From: Myxococcota bacterium
GTDB lineage: Bacteria > Myxococcota_C > UBA6777
Length of the DNA: 64,000 nt
NCBI GenBank assembly: GCA_023150835.1
Contig: JAKLKB010000008.1
Location: 1 to 64,000, forward strand
Direction of reading: 5' to 3'
Under the pieces are notes generated by a model. The model worked only from the letters and a program-made list of their open reading frames with translations, searched no databases and was not told the DNA's origin. Of this stretch, positions 42,480 to 51,143 are shown piece by piece. Each line of letters starts with the position of its first letter. Position 1 is the stretch's first letter. Both the position numbers and the translations under genes were made by a program.

Positions 42480-45400
42480 TCAGGAGGGCGTCCGTCGGGG
42501 CGGCGCGGGTTGAGAGGAGGGGGAGGATCGGAAAAAGGGGGGCGGTGCGGAAGGGGTCGGATTATTCGGTGGGATGGGTCGAGTGGAGGGTGTTGGATGG
42601 GGGAGTGAAGCGGGTTGAGTAGAGGGGGAGAGTTGAAGGGTGCGTTGAACGAGTTGTCGGTTTGGGTGAGAAAGAGAGCGGCGGAGTTGTTCGATGTCTA
42701 GGGGGCCGCCGAGTTTTTTGAGAGCGATGCGTGCGGCTTTTTTGAGTTGTGGATCGGGATCGTTGGGTTGCCGGAGCAGTGCGGGGATGGCTTTGGCTGC
42801 GGCAGGGCCGATCTCGCCGATGGCACGGGCGGCACGCCATCGAATGAATGGGCTGCGATCTTCGAGGAGCAGGATCAGGTCGTCGAGCGCGGGGAGGGCA
42901 GCAGGGCCGAGGAGCGCAAGAGATTCTGTGGCTCTCCAGCGAAGTTGTGTAAAGGAGTGCTTGAGGGCGCGGCGAAGGCTAGGCAACAGAGGCAAAAGAG
43001 TTCGTGGTTGGGCGTTGAGGATATCGAGGACGCGCACGCGGATGATTAAGTGAGGGTGTTCGATGGCGCGGAGGAGATGAGGGATCGCTCGGGTTTTTTG
43101 TCGCAGTAAGGCGCGTCGGGCTTCGTGCCATGCGCGGCGTCGGCGGAGAGCAAAGATCAAGTTCGGGACAAGAGGTGTGGCGTGATGTGGGATCTCGGCG
43201 AGTGTTGCGCAAGATTCGCGGGCAATACGCGGGTTAGGCGAATGAAGGGCGCGTTGGAGGTGGGGAAGGGCATGGGGGATATCTTGTTGAAGCAGAGCGA
43301 TCAGGCTGTGTTGGAGAGAACTATCGGTGTGTGGAGCGCCCATGAGTTGTATCAGGTGGGGGAAGACAGGAGCGATCGCGGCTTTGTGCGTTCGCAGCGT
43401 TTGGATGGCTTTTTCTTGGACGTTGCGGTCTGCGTGTGTGAGCGCATAGGCAAGGAGCGAAAGGTTGTGTGGGGCGTGTGCTTCGATCTCGTCCCAACGA
43501 GCGATCTTTTGGTGGGCAGGCGCATGATCGAGAAACTCTGCAAGAGGCCGTTGTTCGGTCGGAATAGCCTGTCGCATCAAAAAGCGTTGTGCGCGGTAGT
43601 AGGCTTGGCGGAGGGCTTGGGGATCTTGTTTGGGATCGAGTGCGCGCAGGGCAAGGGCGGCCGTCTTTTGGACGATCAAGGAAGGATCGCGCAGGGTTTT
43701 TTGCAGCAAAGCAAGCAGATCGGGGCGGGAGAGGCCGCGCAAAAGCAGACTTTTGAGGGCTTCGTTGCGAACGAGTTCGTCTTCGTCGGCAAGGGCTTGT
43801 TTGAGGCGCTCAAGGATCTGTGTTGCGTGTGGTGTGTGATGCGGGAGAATTTTTCCAAGAATTCGGACTGTGTCTTGGCGAACTTTCCAATGGATATCGC
43901 GGGTTGCCTCGAACAGATCGAAAAGCAGAGGAGCCGCTTTTTCTCCCATGTGTTCGATGGCTTGGGTGGCGACGGCGCGGTAGCGAAAGTCTGGCGACTG
44001 GAGGGTTTGTCGGAATAGGGCGAGGACGCTAGGTGTGGGGATTTGGAGGCGCCCGAGAGACAAGAGGGCTTGGCGGGTGATGTAGAAAGGGGAGCGTCGG
44101 GCAAGTTGAAGAAGTTCAGGAAGTGTGATTCGAGAAAAACTCGGGATGTCACCGAGTGTTTGAACGATACGCATTTGGATACGATGATGCTGTCCACGCA
44201 AGAGAGAGAGGATGCTTGGGACAGCGAGAGGACCGATCGCGCTGAAGATCTGTGCGATCTTGTGTTGGACACGTTGGGTTCCGTATCGGTCGAGGGCGGC
44301 GATGATCTCGGGGAGAGCGTGCAGCGCATAAGCAGGATGGGGCTGCAAAGCGCGTAGGGCAAAGAAGACGTGGGGTTCTTTTTTTGTGATATGAAGGAGT
44401 TTTTTCCATGCAAAAAAAGAAGAATCGTCGAGCAATTTTGAGGAATAAACTCTTGCGGCGTAAAGAAGATCTTCGGGATCTTGGGTGAATTGAAAGAAGC
44501 GCTTGAGGGGAGGCTGGAGGGTGGAGGGGGGGAGTTGTAGACGAGGCAGGCTGCGCAAGGCGTGTTGGCGGACTTGAAAGCTTGGGTCGTAGAGAAGAGC
44601 AAATAGCGCAGGTGCGGCAGGTTGGGCTTTCGGTCCGATTTTTCCGAGCGCCCAAGCAGAAGTGCGTCGGATCTGCCATTGGGCAGCGTGCGTGGCTCGG
44701 ATCAGGTCTTGGAGTGCGGGGGAAGCGGCGGGGCCGAAGAGTCCGAGAGTATAGGCTGCGTTCGCACGTTGGCGCCAATGTCCGTCCTGCAAGGCGATAC
44801 GAAGGGCAGGAAGAACTTTGGGGCCGATCTTGTGGAGTGTTTTTGTGGAGGCGTCTCGCACGGATTTGACAGGATCATTGAGTCGAAAGAGCAGAGGTAG
44901 GCGAAGAGAATAAGCCAGCACACCGAGTTTTCCAGCGATCTTGATCCCACGTCGGCGAAGATCGGCAGAAGGGGAGTGCAGGAGTACGCGGATGGTGGGC
45001 AAGACAAGGGGACCCATACGTGCGATGGCTTCGATGCTTTGGCCTGCAAGGTGGCGTAATTTTAAGGTTTCCAAGAGGGTGGGGAGGGCTTGTTGGGCAA
45101 GGGGGCCGATGCGCCCGATGGCAAAGATGGCTGTGTTGCGCAGTCGGAGATCCGCTTCTTCGCGGGCGATCTGGATGAGAATGGGGGTGGCAGGCCACGC
45201 AGGGGTTCCAAAGGAGCCGATCACAAAAAGAGCAAGGGTGCGCTGTGGGATGGGTAGGGTCTCGTCTTTGGCGATGGCTTCGAGAGAAGGCAAGAGCAGC
45301 GGGCCGATGGTTCGGAGGGTTTGGATGGCCTGAGCGCGCAAGGGGCCTTTGCTTTGATGCGCGAGCAGAAAGATCTCGGGAGCAGCGGGGAGTGCGGCAG

Positions 45401-45674
45401 GACCGAGATCTTGGAGCAAAGGGAGGATCGCGAGATGAAGTCTCGGATGGGGAAGGCGGAGGGCGCGTCGCAGCGAAGGAAGGGCATACGTGCGCATTCG
45501 CTTGAAATAGTGTTGTGCTTGTTGGCGCTTTGAGGGCGAAGGGTCGAGAAGCTCGCTTAGTTTCCGATCATGGAGGGAGCGAGGCTGCGCAACAGGCGAT
45601 GTACAGGCCATCTTCAAAAAGGCGCACACACCAAGGCTGAGCAACATTGTTGGAAAGCGAAGAGAGCGGTACAT
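42480..45674 (-). CDS. HEAT-repeat lipoprotein (1064 aa)
   Basis: The ATG at 45674 follows GGAG. A short hydrophobic leader ends in LKMACTSP, giving a likely lipobox Cys near residue 23. Almost all the mature protein is tandem HEAT/PBS-lyase-like repeats of ~35-40 residues, for example LGKIGPKAQPAAPALFALL, IGRIGPLAQQALPTLL and AIGEIGPAAAKAIPALL. Such solenoids bind other proteins. The last ~45 residues are Pro/Ser-rich. The gene directly follows the propeller gene in the same direction (16-base gap). I infer a surface or periplasmic scaffold working with the beta-propeller partner; no enzyme domain is present. Confidence 0.88.
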   Translation of the reverse strand: MYRSLRFPTMLLSLGVCAFLKMACTSPVAQPRSLHDRKLSELLDPSPSKRQQAQHYFKRMRTYALPSLRRALRLPHPRLHLAILPLLQDLGPAALPAAPEIFLLAHQSKGPLRAQAIQTLRTIGPLLLPSLEAIAKDETLPIPQRTLALFVIGSFGTPAWPATPILIQIAREEADLRLRNTAIFAIGRIGPLAQQALPTLLETLKLRHLAGQSIEAIARMGPLVLPTIRVLLHSPSADLRRRGIKIAGKLGVLAYSLRLPLLFRLNDPVKSVRDASTKTLHKIGPKVLPALRIALQDGHWRQRANAAYTLGLFGPAASPALQDLIRATHAAQWQIRRTSAWALGKIGPKAQPAAPALFALLYDPSFQVRQHALRSLPRLQLPPSTLQPPLKRFFQFTQDPEDLLYAARVYSSKLLDDSSFFAWKKLLHITKKEPHVFFALRALQPHPAYALHALPEIIAALDRYGTQRVQHKIAQIFSAIGPLAVPSILSLLRGQHHRIQMRIVQTLGDIPSFSRITLPELLQLARRSPFYITRQALLSLGRLQIPTPSVLALFRQTLQSPDFRYRAVATQAIEHMGEKAAPLLFDLFEATRDIHWKVRQDTVRILGKILPHHTPHATQILERLKQALADEDELVRNEALKSLLLRGLSRPDLLALLQKTLRDPSLIVQKTAALALRALDPKQDPQALRQAYYRAQRFLMRQAIPTEQRPLAEFLDHAPAHQKIARWDEIEAHAPHNLSLLAYALTHADRNVQEKAIQTLRTHKAAIAPVFPHLIQLMGAPHTDSSLQHSLIALLQQDIPHALPHLQRALHSPNPRIARESCATLAEIPHHATPLVPNLIFALRRRRAWHEARRALLRQKTRAIPHLLRAIEHPHLIIRVRVLDILNAQPRTLLPLLPSLRRALKHSFTQLRWRATESLALLGPAALPALDDLILLLEDRSPFIRWRAARAIGEIGPAAAKAIPALLRQPNDPDPQLKKAARIALKKLGGPLDIEQLRRSLSHPNRQLVQRTLQLSPSTQPASLPHPTPSTRPIPPNNPTPSAPPPFFRSSPSSQPAPPRRTPS

Positions 45675-45690
45675 CGGGGCTCCAGAGAGG

Positions 45691-47256
45691 CTAGGGGAGA
45701 GGGGGAGGCCACGCGCCCAAGCGTTGTTGGACTTCTGTGGCGAAAGATCGCAGGGCAAGGCCCTTGTGTTGGCGAAACAGAAAGCGCCCAGCTTCCAAGT
45801 CAAGCGACCACCAAGCGCGACCTGTCGAAGCGTAGAGGACGCCTTTGTCGAGCTGATCGGGGTGGATGGAAGGAAAGTCGCCAAGGAGCTGTTGTAGAGG
45901 GTCTTCGATCTGCCATGCTCCGCGAAATGTTCCACGGCGAGCATCCAAAAGCAAAAGCAGACGGCGTTTGTTTTCCCAAGGCAGAGGGATCAGAACATGA
46001 TACGCATCGCGTAAGATTTCGCCTGCAATTAAGGTCGATGCGATACGATAAGGGCGGCTGATCCAATGGATACGGCGCGCCTGAGTGTCAAAGATGGCAA
46101 GGCGCTTTTGTTGGGGATCGGCGAGTTGCCGCAGCCATAGCGGGAAGAATCGCCAAGGCAGCACACCCCACGCAGAGCGCGTCGGGCGAAGTTGTCCCCA
46201 TGTATCGTAGAAGTTGGAAACAGCGTAACCTGCGGGGAGAGCGAGTTCTTTTTTTTGTGAGCGCTGGAGATCAAAGACACGGAGTTTTCGGCAAGGTAGC
46301 ACGCTGCCATTGTTGCCGATCCATAGGGCATCTTGAGCCATACCGACAAGGACGCGGTGTGGATCGAGATCGGAGATCGCCAAGGTTTTTCCTTCGCGGT
46401 GAACGGCGTTCCATTGATCGGTGTGGGTGTCATAACGAGACCACAGATGGGTTTTGCTTTGTTCTTCCCAGCGGAATCCCCACATCCCGCTTTGGTGGGT
46501 GTACAAACGCCCATCGAGCGGGAGGGATCGCAGGCCGCCGTTTTTTAGGTGAAAGCGATGGAGAGAGTGAGGTTGTTGGAGGTAAAGGTGATCACCGTGG
46601 ATTTGGGGGGCACGCAAGGCTCCGCCTTGTAGCGTATGCTCCCAGCGGATCGCGCCGTTGTGTTTGGAGAGGGCGAGGATGCGTTGTTGTTGTCGATCGT
46701 GTGGGTGTTGGAGAAACAGCATCGGACCTTGTGGTGTGACGAAGAGGCCGATGTAGAGGGACCAATCAAAGGGTTTAGGTAGGGTGAATTGCCAACGCAA
46801 TGTTCCGTTTAGAAGGTTTCGTGCGTCGAGTGTGTGGTTGTGGGTGCGCCCGAGGTAGAGAGAAAGATCGTCATGTTGAAGGAGCCTTCGCTGAAGTGTG
46901 GGGATGCGTCCACGTTGCCAGCGCGGAAGGGTGATCTGCCATCGGACTTGAGGAGAAGAGGGCGGGGTCCAACGCCACAAGGCCAGATGGGTCTGTTGCG
47001 GATCGGCTTCGCGCAAAACGACGATGGCTTGGGTGTTTTGGGGAACGGTGGTTTGGATTGGCAAGACTGCGCGGATCGTTTGGCCGAGGCCCATCAAGGG
47101 AGATGTGTCAGGCAGAGCCGCGCTTTCTCGGGGAGGAGGTTTGGCGGGAAGTGGGGATCGAGTGCTTTGAGAACCTGCACAGGTCGATGTATCGGCCATC
47201 CACAGTCCGCTACCGAGCCATCCCAAGATCAACCAATGCCACTGTTTTGCCACCAT
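45691..47256 (-). CDS. Exported beta-propeller (PQQ-like repeat) protein
   Basis: 521 residues from ATG 47256, GGAG upstream. The N-terminal hydrophobic WHWLILGWLGSGLWM is a signal peptide or anchor, with a nearby Cys (DTSTCAGS). The body shows 6-8 blade-like segments with WRW, IRWEHTL, LYLGR and LYIGLF strands, consistent with PQQ-type propellers such as the BamB class. It lacks an obvious catalytic site. It precedes the HEAT lipoprotein by 16 bases and the two probably form one transcript. It shares its promoter region with the divergent kinase/FGE gene at 47441 (185 bases). A role in outer-membrane assembly or a protein complex is plausible but not demonstrated. Confidence 0.8.
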   Translation of the reverse strand: MVAKQWHWLILGWLGSGLWMADTSTCAGSQSTRSPLPAKPPPRESAALPDTSPLMGLGQTIRAVLPIQTTVPQNTQAIVVLREADPQQTHLALWRWTPPSSPQVRWQITLPRWQRGRIPTLQRRLLQHDDLSLYLGRTHNHTLDARNLLNGTLRWQFTLPKPFDWSLYIGLFVTPQGPMLFLQHPHDRQQQRILALSKHNGAIRWEHTLQGGALRAPQIHGDHLYLQQPHSLHRFHLKNGGLRSLPLDGRLYTHQSGMWGFRWEEQSKTHLWSRYDTHTDQWNAVHREGKTLAISDLDPHRVLVGMAQDALWIGNNGSVLPCRKLRVFDLQRSQKKELALPAGYAVSNFYDTWGQLRPTRSAWGVLPWRFFPLWLRQLADPQQKRLAIFDTQARRIHWISRPYRIASTLIAGEILRDAYHVLIPLPWENKRRLLLLLDARRGTFRGAWQIEDPLQQLLGDFPSIHPDQLDKGVLYASTGRAWWSLDLEAGRFLFRQHKGLALRSFATEVQQRLGAWPPPLP

Positions 47257-47440
47257 GGAGGTACTCCGTCCTGCTGCGGGGGGCGCTTTGGTCACGTTAC
47301 GGGAAAAGATCTTACGCATCTTGCCCTGTGGAAGCAACGCTTTTGATTTGTGTGGTTCGCCTTCTGACGGGATGATCCGCTTGCGGTGTAAGTGTGTTGT
47401 GGTATCTTTCGCGGGGATCGGCCAAGCGAAGGAGCGCAGT

Positions 47441-49417
47441 ATGTCCGAAGCATCGACTCAACGCATCTGTCACCAGTGTCAAGCGAATCTGCCTATCGAG
47501 GCGCGTTTTTGTTTGTTTTGTGGTGCAGCGCAGCCTGTCGGACAGGGGGCTGCGCCGAGCCCTGCGAAGCAACAGGCCGAGGCTTTCGGCAAAGCACCGA
47601 CCGCAGACAGGGGGCAGCACGACACTTCTTTGGGGGAGATCGACGTGGGTGCAGCGACGTGGGTGGATATCTCGAACGATCGCGAACATACCGAAGGCTT
47701 GAGGAAAACAGAGGAATTGGGGCAAAAAACGGACGAGCAAACAACGCTTGAAGCGTTGGGATCGGGTTCGACGTGGAGTCCTGCGCTTGTCGCAGCACGT
47801 CCGTTGGGGACACCTTCGGGAGAGCGTTACGACGGTCGGTTGCGTGTGGGGGATCGGATCGGTGGGCATTATGAGATCGTGGGTGTCTTGGGTGAGGGGG
47901 GGATGGGGGTGGTGTATGGTGCGCACGATCACAAAGCCCAACGAGAGGTCGCGATCAAGACGCTGCATGCAAACCTGCTTGGCGATGCGGGAATTCGTCA
48001 GCGGTTTTTGCGTGAGGCGCGGGTGATGTCGACGTGGTCTCACCCAAATATCGTCCAAGTCTTTGATCGAATTGACGAACCAACGATCTTGGCGATGGTG
48101 ATGGAGCGTGTAGACGGGATGACCTTGACGCAGTACCTCAAGCAATGGGGCGGGCAGATGCCTTTTGAGGAGATGCGGGAGATCTTTTTGCCGATCCTTG
48201 ATGCGGCGGCAGAAGCCCACCGACACGGGATTATCCATCGCGATATCAAGCCCGACAACATCTTGCTGGCGCGGGGAGTCAAGCGCATGGTCCCGAAGGT
48301 CGCCGACTTTGGGTTGGCCAAGATCCTCGAAGGGACGACCTACACCGTCACGGGGGCTTTGTTGGGGACTTGTTTGTATATGTCCCCCGAACAAGCCCAG
48401 AGTCAGCGCGCTTTAGATCACCGCTCGGATATCTACTCGTTGGGGATCTGCTTGTATCAGCTTTGTACAGGGCGTTGCCCCTTTATGGATGCCAATCATT
48501 TCTCCCTGATGATGGCACATGTCCACCAAGTCCCGCCTTCTCCTCGTCTTTTTCGGGCAGATCTACCCGATGAAGTCGAGGCTTTGATCATGGAGACGTT
48601 GGCCAAGTCTCCCGAACAGCGGCCTGCTTCTTGTGAGGTGTTTCGTGATCGATTGCAACAAGCGCTGGATCATCTGCCTTTGGCTTCACCACCTTCTTCT
48701 TCGCGCCAGTTGTTGCCTGTGATGGTCGCTGCGGGAGCAGAGATGCGCTTGGTGCCTGCGGGGAATTTTTTGATGGGCAATGAGCGAAGAGAGATCTTCT
48801 TAGATGATTTTTACATGGACACTTATCCTGTGACAAATCGCTTGTTTCAGGTCTTTTTGGAGGCGACAGGTTATGGTCCGCGTGATCGAGAAGCGCATCG
48901 CTTTTTGGTGCATTGGGGGGCAGGGCGCAAGTGCCCGTCGCATCTTGCGGATCATCCCGTCGTTTATGTTTCTTGGTACGATGCAAGGGCCTATGCTGCG
49001 TGGGCAGGCAAGATGCTTCCTTCGGAGGCGCAGTGGGAAAAAGCAGCCCGAGGACAGGATGGCCGAAAATACCCTTGGGGACGGGATGATCCCGACGATC
49101 TTCGTGCAAACTTTCACCGACGATCCCAAGGCACCCGTTCTGTGCATCTGTCCCCAAAGGGCGTTTCGGTGTACGGGATACAAGACTTGGCTGGAAACGT
49201 GTGGGAGTGGTGTGAAGACGTCGATGATCCGGCCTTTTATGCAAAGGGGCCGACGCACAATCCCCGCAACGTGATGCGCTCGGAAGAGGCCCGCTTTGTT
49301 TTGCGCGGAGGTTCTTGGATCTACAATGCGCGTGCGCTGCGTACGACCGCCCGTTTTAGCCACGAACCCACCGCACGCCTTGAAGACGTCGGGTTCCGTT
49401 GTCTCCGCTTGCCGTAA
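47441..49417 (+). CDS. Ser/Thr protein kinase fused to a formylglycine-generating-enzyme-like domain
   Basis: 658 residues from ATG 47441, AAGGAG upstream. Order of parts: an N-terminal zinc ribbon (Cys10, 13, 24, 27), a Gln/Ala-rich linker, and a kinase domain from ~141 (LGEGGMGVVYGA; HRDIKPDN near 265; ADFG). From ~430 an FGE-sulfatase-type domain follows: MRLVPAGNFLMGNERR, DFYMDTYPVTNRLFQ, VVYVSWYDARAYAAWAG, AGNVWEWCEDVDD and VGFRCLRLP. There is no transmembrane helix. FGE-like domains fused to kinases are known in myxobacteria, where the module may be a ligand-binding rather than copper enzyme. It is divergent from the propeller gene. Confidence 0.94.
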   Translation: MSEASTQRICHQCQANLPIEARFCLFCGAAQPVGQGAAPSPAKQQAEAFGKAPTADRGQHDTSLGEIDVGAATWVDISNDREHTEGLRKTEELGQKTDEQTTLEALGSGSTWSPALVAARPLGTPSGERYDGRLRVGDRIGGHYEIVGVLGEGGMGVVYGAHDHKAQREVAIKTLHANLLGDAGIRQRFLREARVMSTWSHPNIVQVFDRIDEPTILAMVMERVDGMTLTQYLKQWGGQMPFEEMREIFLPILDAAAEAHRHGIIHRDIKPDNILLARGVKRMVPKVADFGLAKILEGTTYTVTGALLGTCLYMSPEQAQSQRALDHRSDIYSLGICLYQLCTGRCPFMDANHFSLMMAHVHQVPPSPRLFRADLPDEVEALIMETLAKSPEQRPASCEVFRDRLQQALDHLPLASPPSSSRQLLPVMVAAGAEMRLVPAGNFLMGNERREIFLDDFYMDTYPVTNRLFQVFLEATGYGPRDREAHRFLVHWGAGRKCPSHLADHPVVYVSWYDARAYAAWAGKMLPSEAQWEKAARGQDGRKYPWGRDDPDDLRANFHRRSQGTRSVHLSPKGVSVYGIQDLAGNVWEWCEDVDDPAFYAKGPTHNPRNVMRSEEARFVLRGGSWIYNARALRTTARFSHEPTARLEDVGFRCLRLP

Positions 49418-49503
49418 AAGCATCACGAAACTTCGAGGGCATAGGAGTGGTGCGGCTGCCAAAAAAGCCGTGTTTGCGAACGCTTAAGCGAGGGCGTTGA
49501 TGG

Positions 49504-49587
49504 TGTGAAAAACATTGATCTGTTCGCCGATAGGGGGCCAAGGGGCGGCAGTCCCTTGTGGGGTTTGGGGTGACACCCCCACAAAAA
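49504..49587. repeat. Double-hairpin intergenic repeat (family A, copy 4)
   Basis: It reads tgatctgttcgccgat, GGGGGCCAAGGGGC, then GTCCCTTGTGGGG and GGGTGACACCCCCACAA. It lies between the kinase/FGE gene and the Sel1 gene. Confidence 0.75.
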
Positions 49588-49699
49588 CCATCCAAATGTG
49601 CAAGCTCTATCGGAAGAAAACTTGCGTCTTGTAGCGGGGTTGGGTTTGATGGGGGGACGTAGTGATTGAAGAAACACAACAAGAAAGGCCAGCGCGCTC

Positions 49700-51004
49700 A
49701 TGGAACAACAGAAAAACATCCGTATCACCGAACCTTCCCGCTGGAATGGGAGGATGGCTTGGCGTGTTGGTTGGTGGTTGGTTGGGGTTTGGTGGATCTT
49801 GAGTGGCTATGGGGGGGGGCAAGCACGCGCCAAAGGCAGCTTTCGGGACTATCAAAAGGCTTGTGAGAAAGGCAATCCCAACGGATGTTTGCAGTCGGGA
49901 TATCTGCTTGAATTGGGCAAGAAAGTACCGAAAGACCCACAAGAAGCTTTGCGGATGTATCTGCGTGCTTGTGAACTCAAGCAGGCGAGAGGATGCACAG
50001 ACGCGGGGGTGATGTGGGCAAAGGGGCTTGTGGGAAAGCCTTCGATGATGAAGGCTTTAACCCTTTACGAAAAAGGCTGTGCAGGGCGCGATCACAAAGG
50101 CTGTTTTTTGTGGGCGTTGTGGTTGGAGCGAGAGAAGCTCACACAGCCGATCGCGGCGGCGCACCAAGCCTATGAAAAAGCATGCACTTATGGATCGGGT
50201 GCGGCGTGTGTCTTGTTGGGGCGGCGCTTTGCAAGCGGGCGCTTGGCACCACGTGATCCAAAACGCGCTGCAGAATTGTTTCGCCGCGCTTGCTTGTCGC
50301 GAAATGATCATGAGGGTTGTGCGCGTTGGTCGATCTTTCTTGATCGTGGGGTCGGTGGGACCGCCGATCCCGCGTTGGCTCAGCGCAATTGGAAGTGGTC
50401 TTGTGAGAAAAAGTATGGCTTTGCGTGTACGTTGTTGGGGGCGAGTTTTCGTGATGGACGTATCGGGAAACCTTCTCCCGCCAAGGCCGCCAAGATGTTT
50501 CGCTTGGGTTGCCGTTTGCGCGATCCAAACGGTTGTATGCTGTTGGCTCGCCTTTATGAAGGCGGTTCGGGAGCCAAAGCCTCCCAAGGAAAATCGAGTC
50601 GCCAAGCCCAAGAACTCTACCAAAAAGCCTGCCGTCTCGGTATGCACCAAGCCTGTTTTACGCTTGCAGTGAATTACGAAAAAGGATCTGGCTTACGAAA
50701 AAATCGAGATCTCTCTCTCAAGATGTACGAAAAATCTTGTGAGCTAGGTTCTGGAATCGGCTGCTATGCTTTGGCATTTCATCTGCAAGCAGGCCCCCCA
50801 CAAATCTCTAACGAAAAAAAGAAAAAGCCTAAAAAAAACAAAAAGAGATCACGCCCAAAAAAGAGTTCAAGATCCGCCTCGGCGGTTTCTTCGCCCAGAC
50901 CGGCCTATGAGGTCCCAGAAGCCAAAGTCTTGCGCCTTGTGCAGCGTGCTTGTGCCTTGGGGTACGCGCTTGCGTGCAAAGTAGAAAAAATTCGCGAGCC
51001 ATAG
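49700..51004 (+). CDS. Sel1-repeat protein, HcpA-like, membrane-anchored or secreted
   Basis: 434 residues from ATG 49700. Residues ~18-40 form a hydrophobic segment (MAWRVGWWLVGVWWILSGY), a signal peptide or anchor. It is followed by eight or so Sel1-like (TPR-type) repeats of ~36 residues, each with the pattern ACEKG-xxxGC-LxxGxxxxxG. Cysteines recur in the loop of each repeat, as in Helicobacter Hcp proteins where each repeat has one disulfide. A Lys-rich, probably disordered stretch (KKKKPKKNKKRSR) near 370-395 precedes a last repeat. It likely binds a partner protein in the periplasm. It starts 282 bases after the kinase/FGE gene and is convergent with the next kinase. Confidence 0.92.
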   Translation: MEQQKNIRITEPSRWNGRMAWRVGWWLVGVWWILSGYGGGQARAKGSFRDYQKACEKGNPNGCLQSGYLLELGKKVPKDPQEALRMYLRACELKQARGCTDAGVMWAKGLVGKPSMMKALTLYEKGCAGRDHKGCFLWALWLEREKLTQPIAAAHQAYEKACTYGSGAACVLLGRRFASGRLAPRDPKRAAELFRRACLSRNDHEGCARWSIFLDRGVGGTADPALAQRNWKWSCEKKYGFACTLLGASFRDGRIGKPSPAKAAKMFRLGCRLRDPNGCMLLARLYEGGSGAKASQGKSSRQAQELYQKACRLGMHQACFTLAVNYEKGSGLRKNRDLSLKMYEKSCELGSGIGCYALAFHLQAGPPQISNEKKKKPKKNKKRSRPKKSSRSASAVSSPRPAYEVPEAKVLRLVQRACALGYALACKVEKIREP

Positions 51005-51143
51005 AACAGCTTGCGGTCTTCGCAGAAGCGGCAAGCGTCGGGGTTGTACTGTGTGTGGGTCTCGGAGCAGGGGTGAAAGCGTCGAGAAAGCGTCGGCAGA
51101 GAGGGCCGCTAGAACGTTGCACTATGTGGATCGAAGCAGGGCG

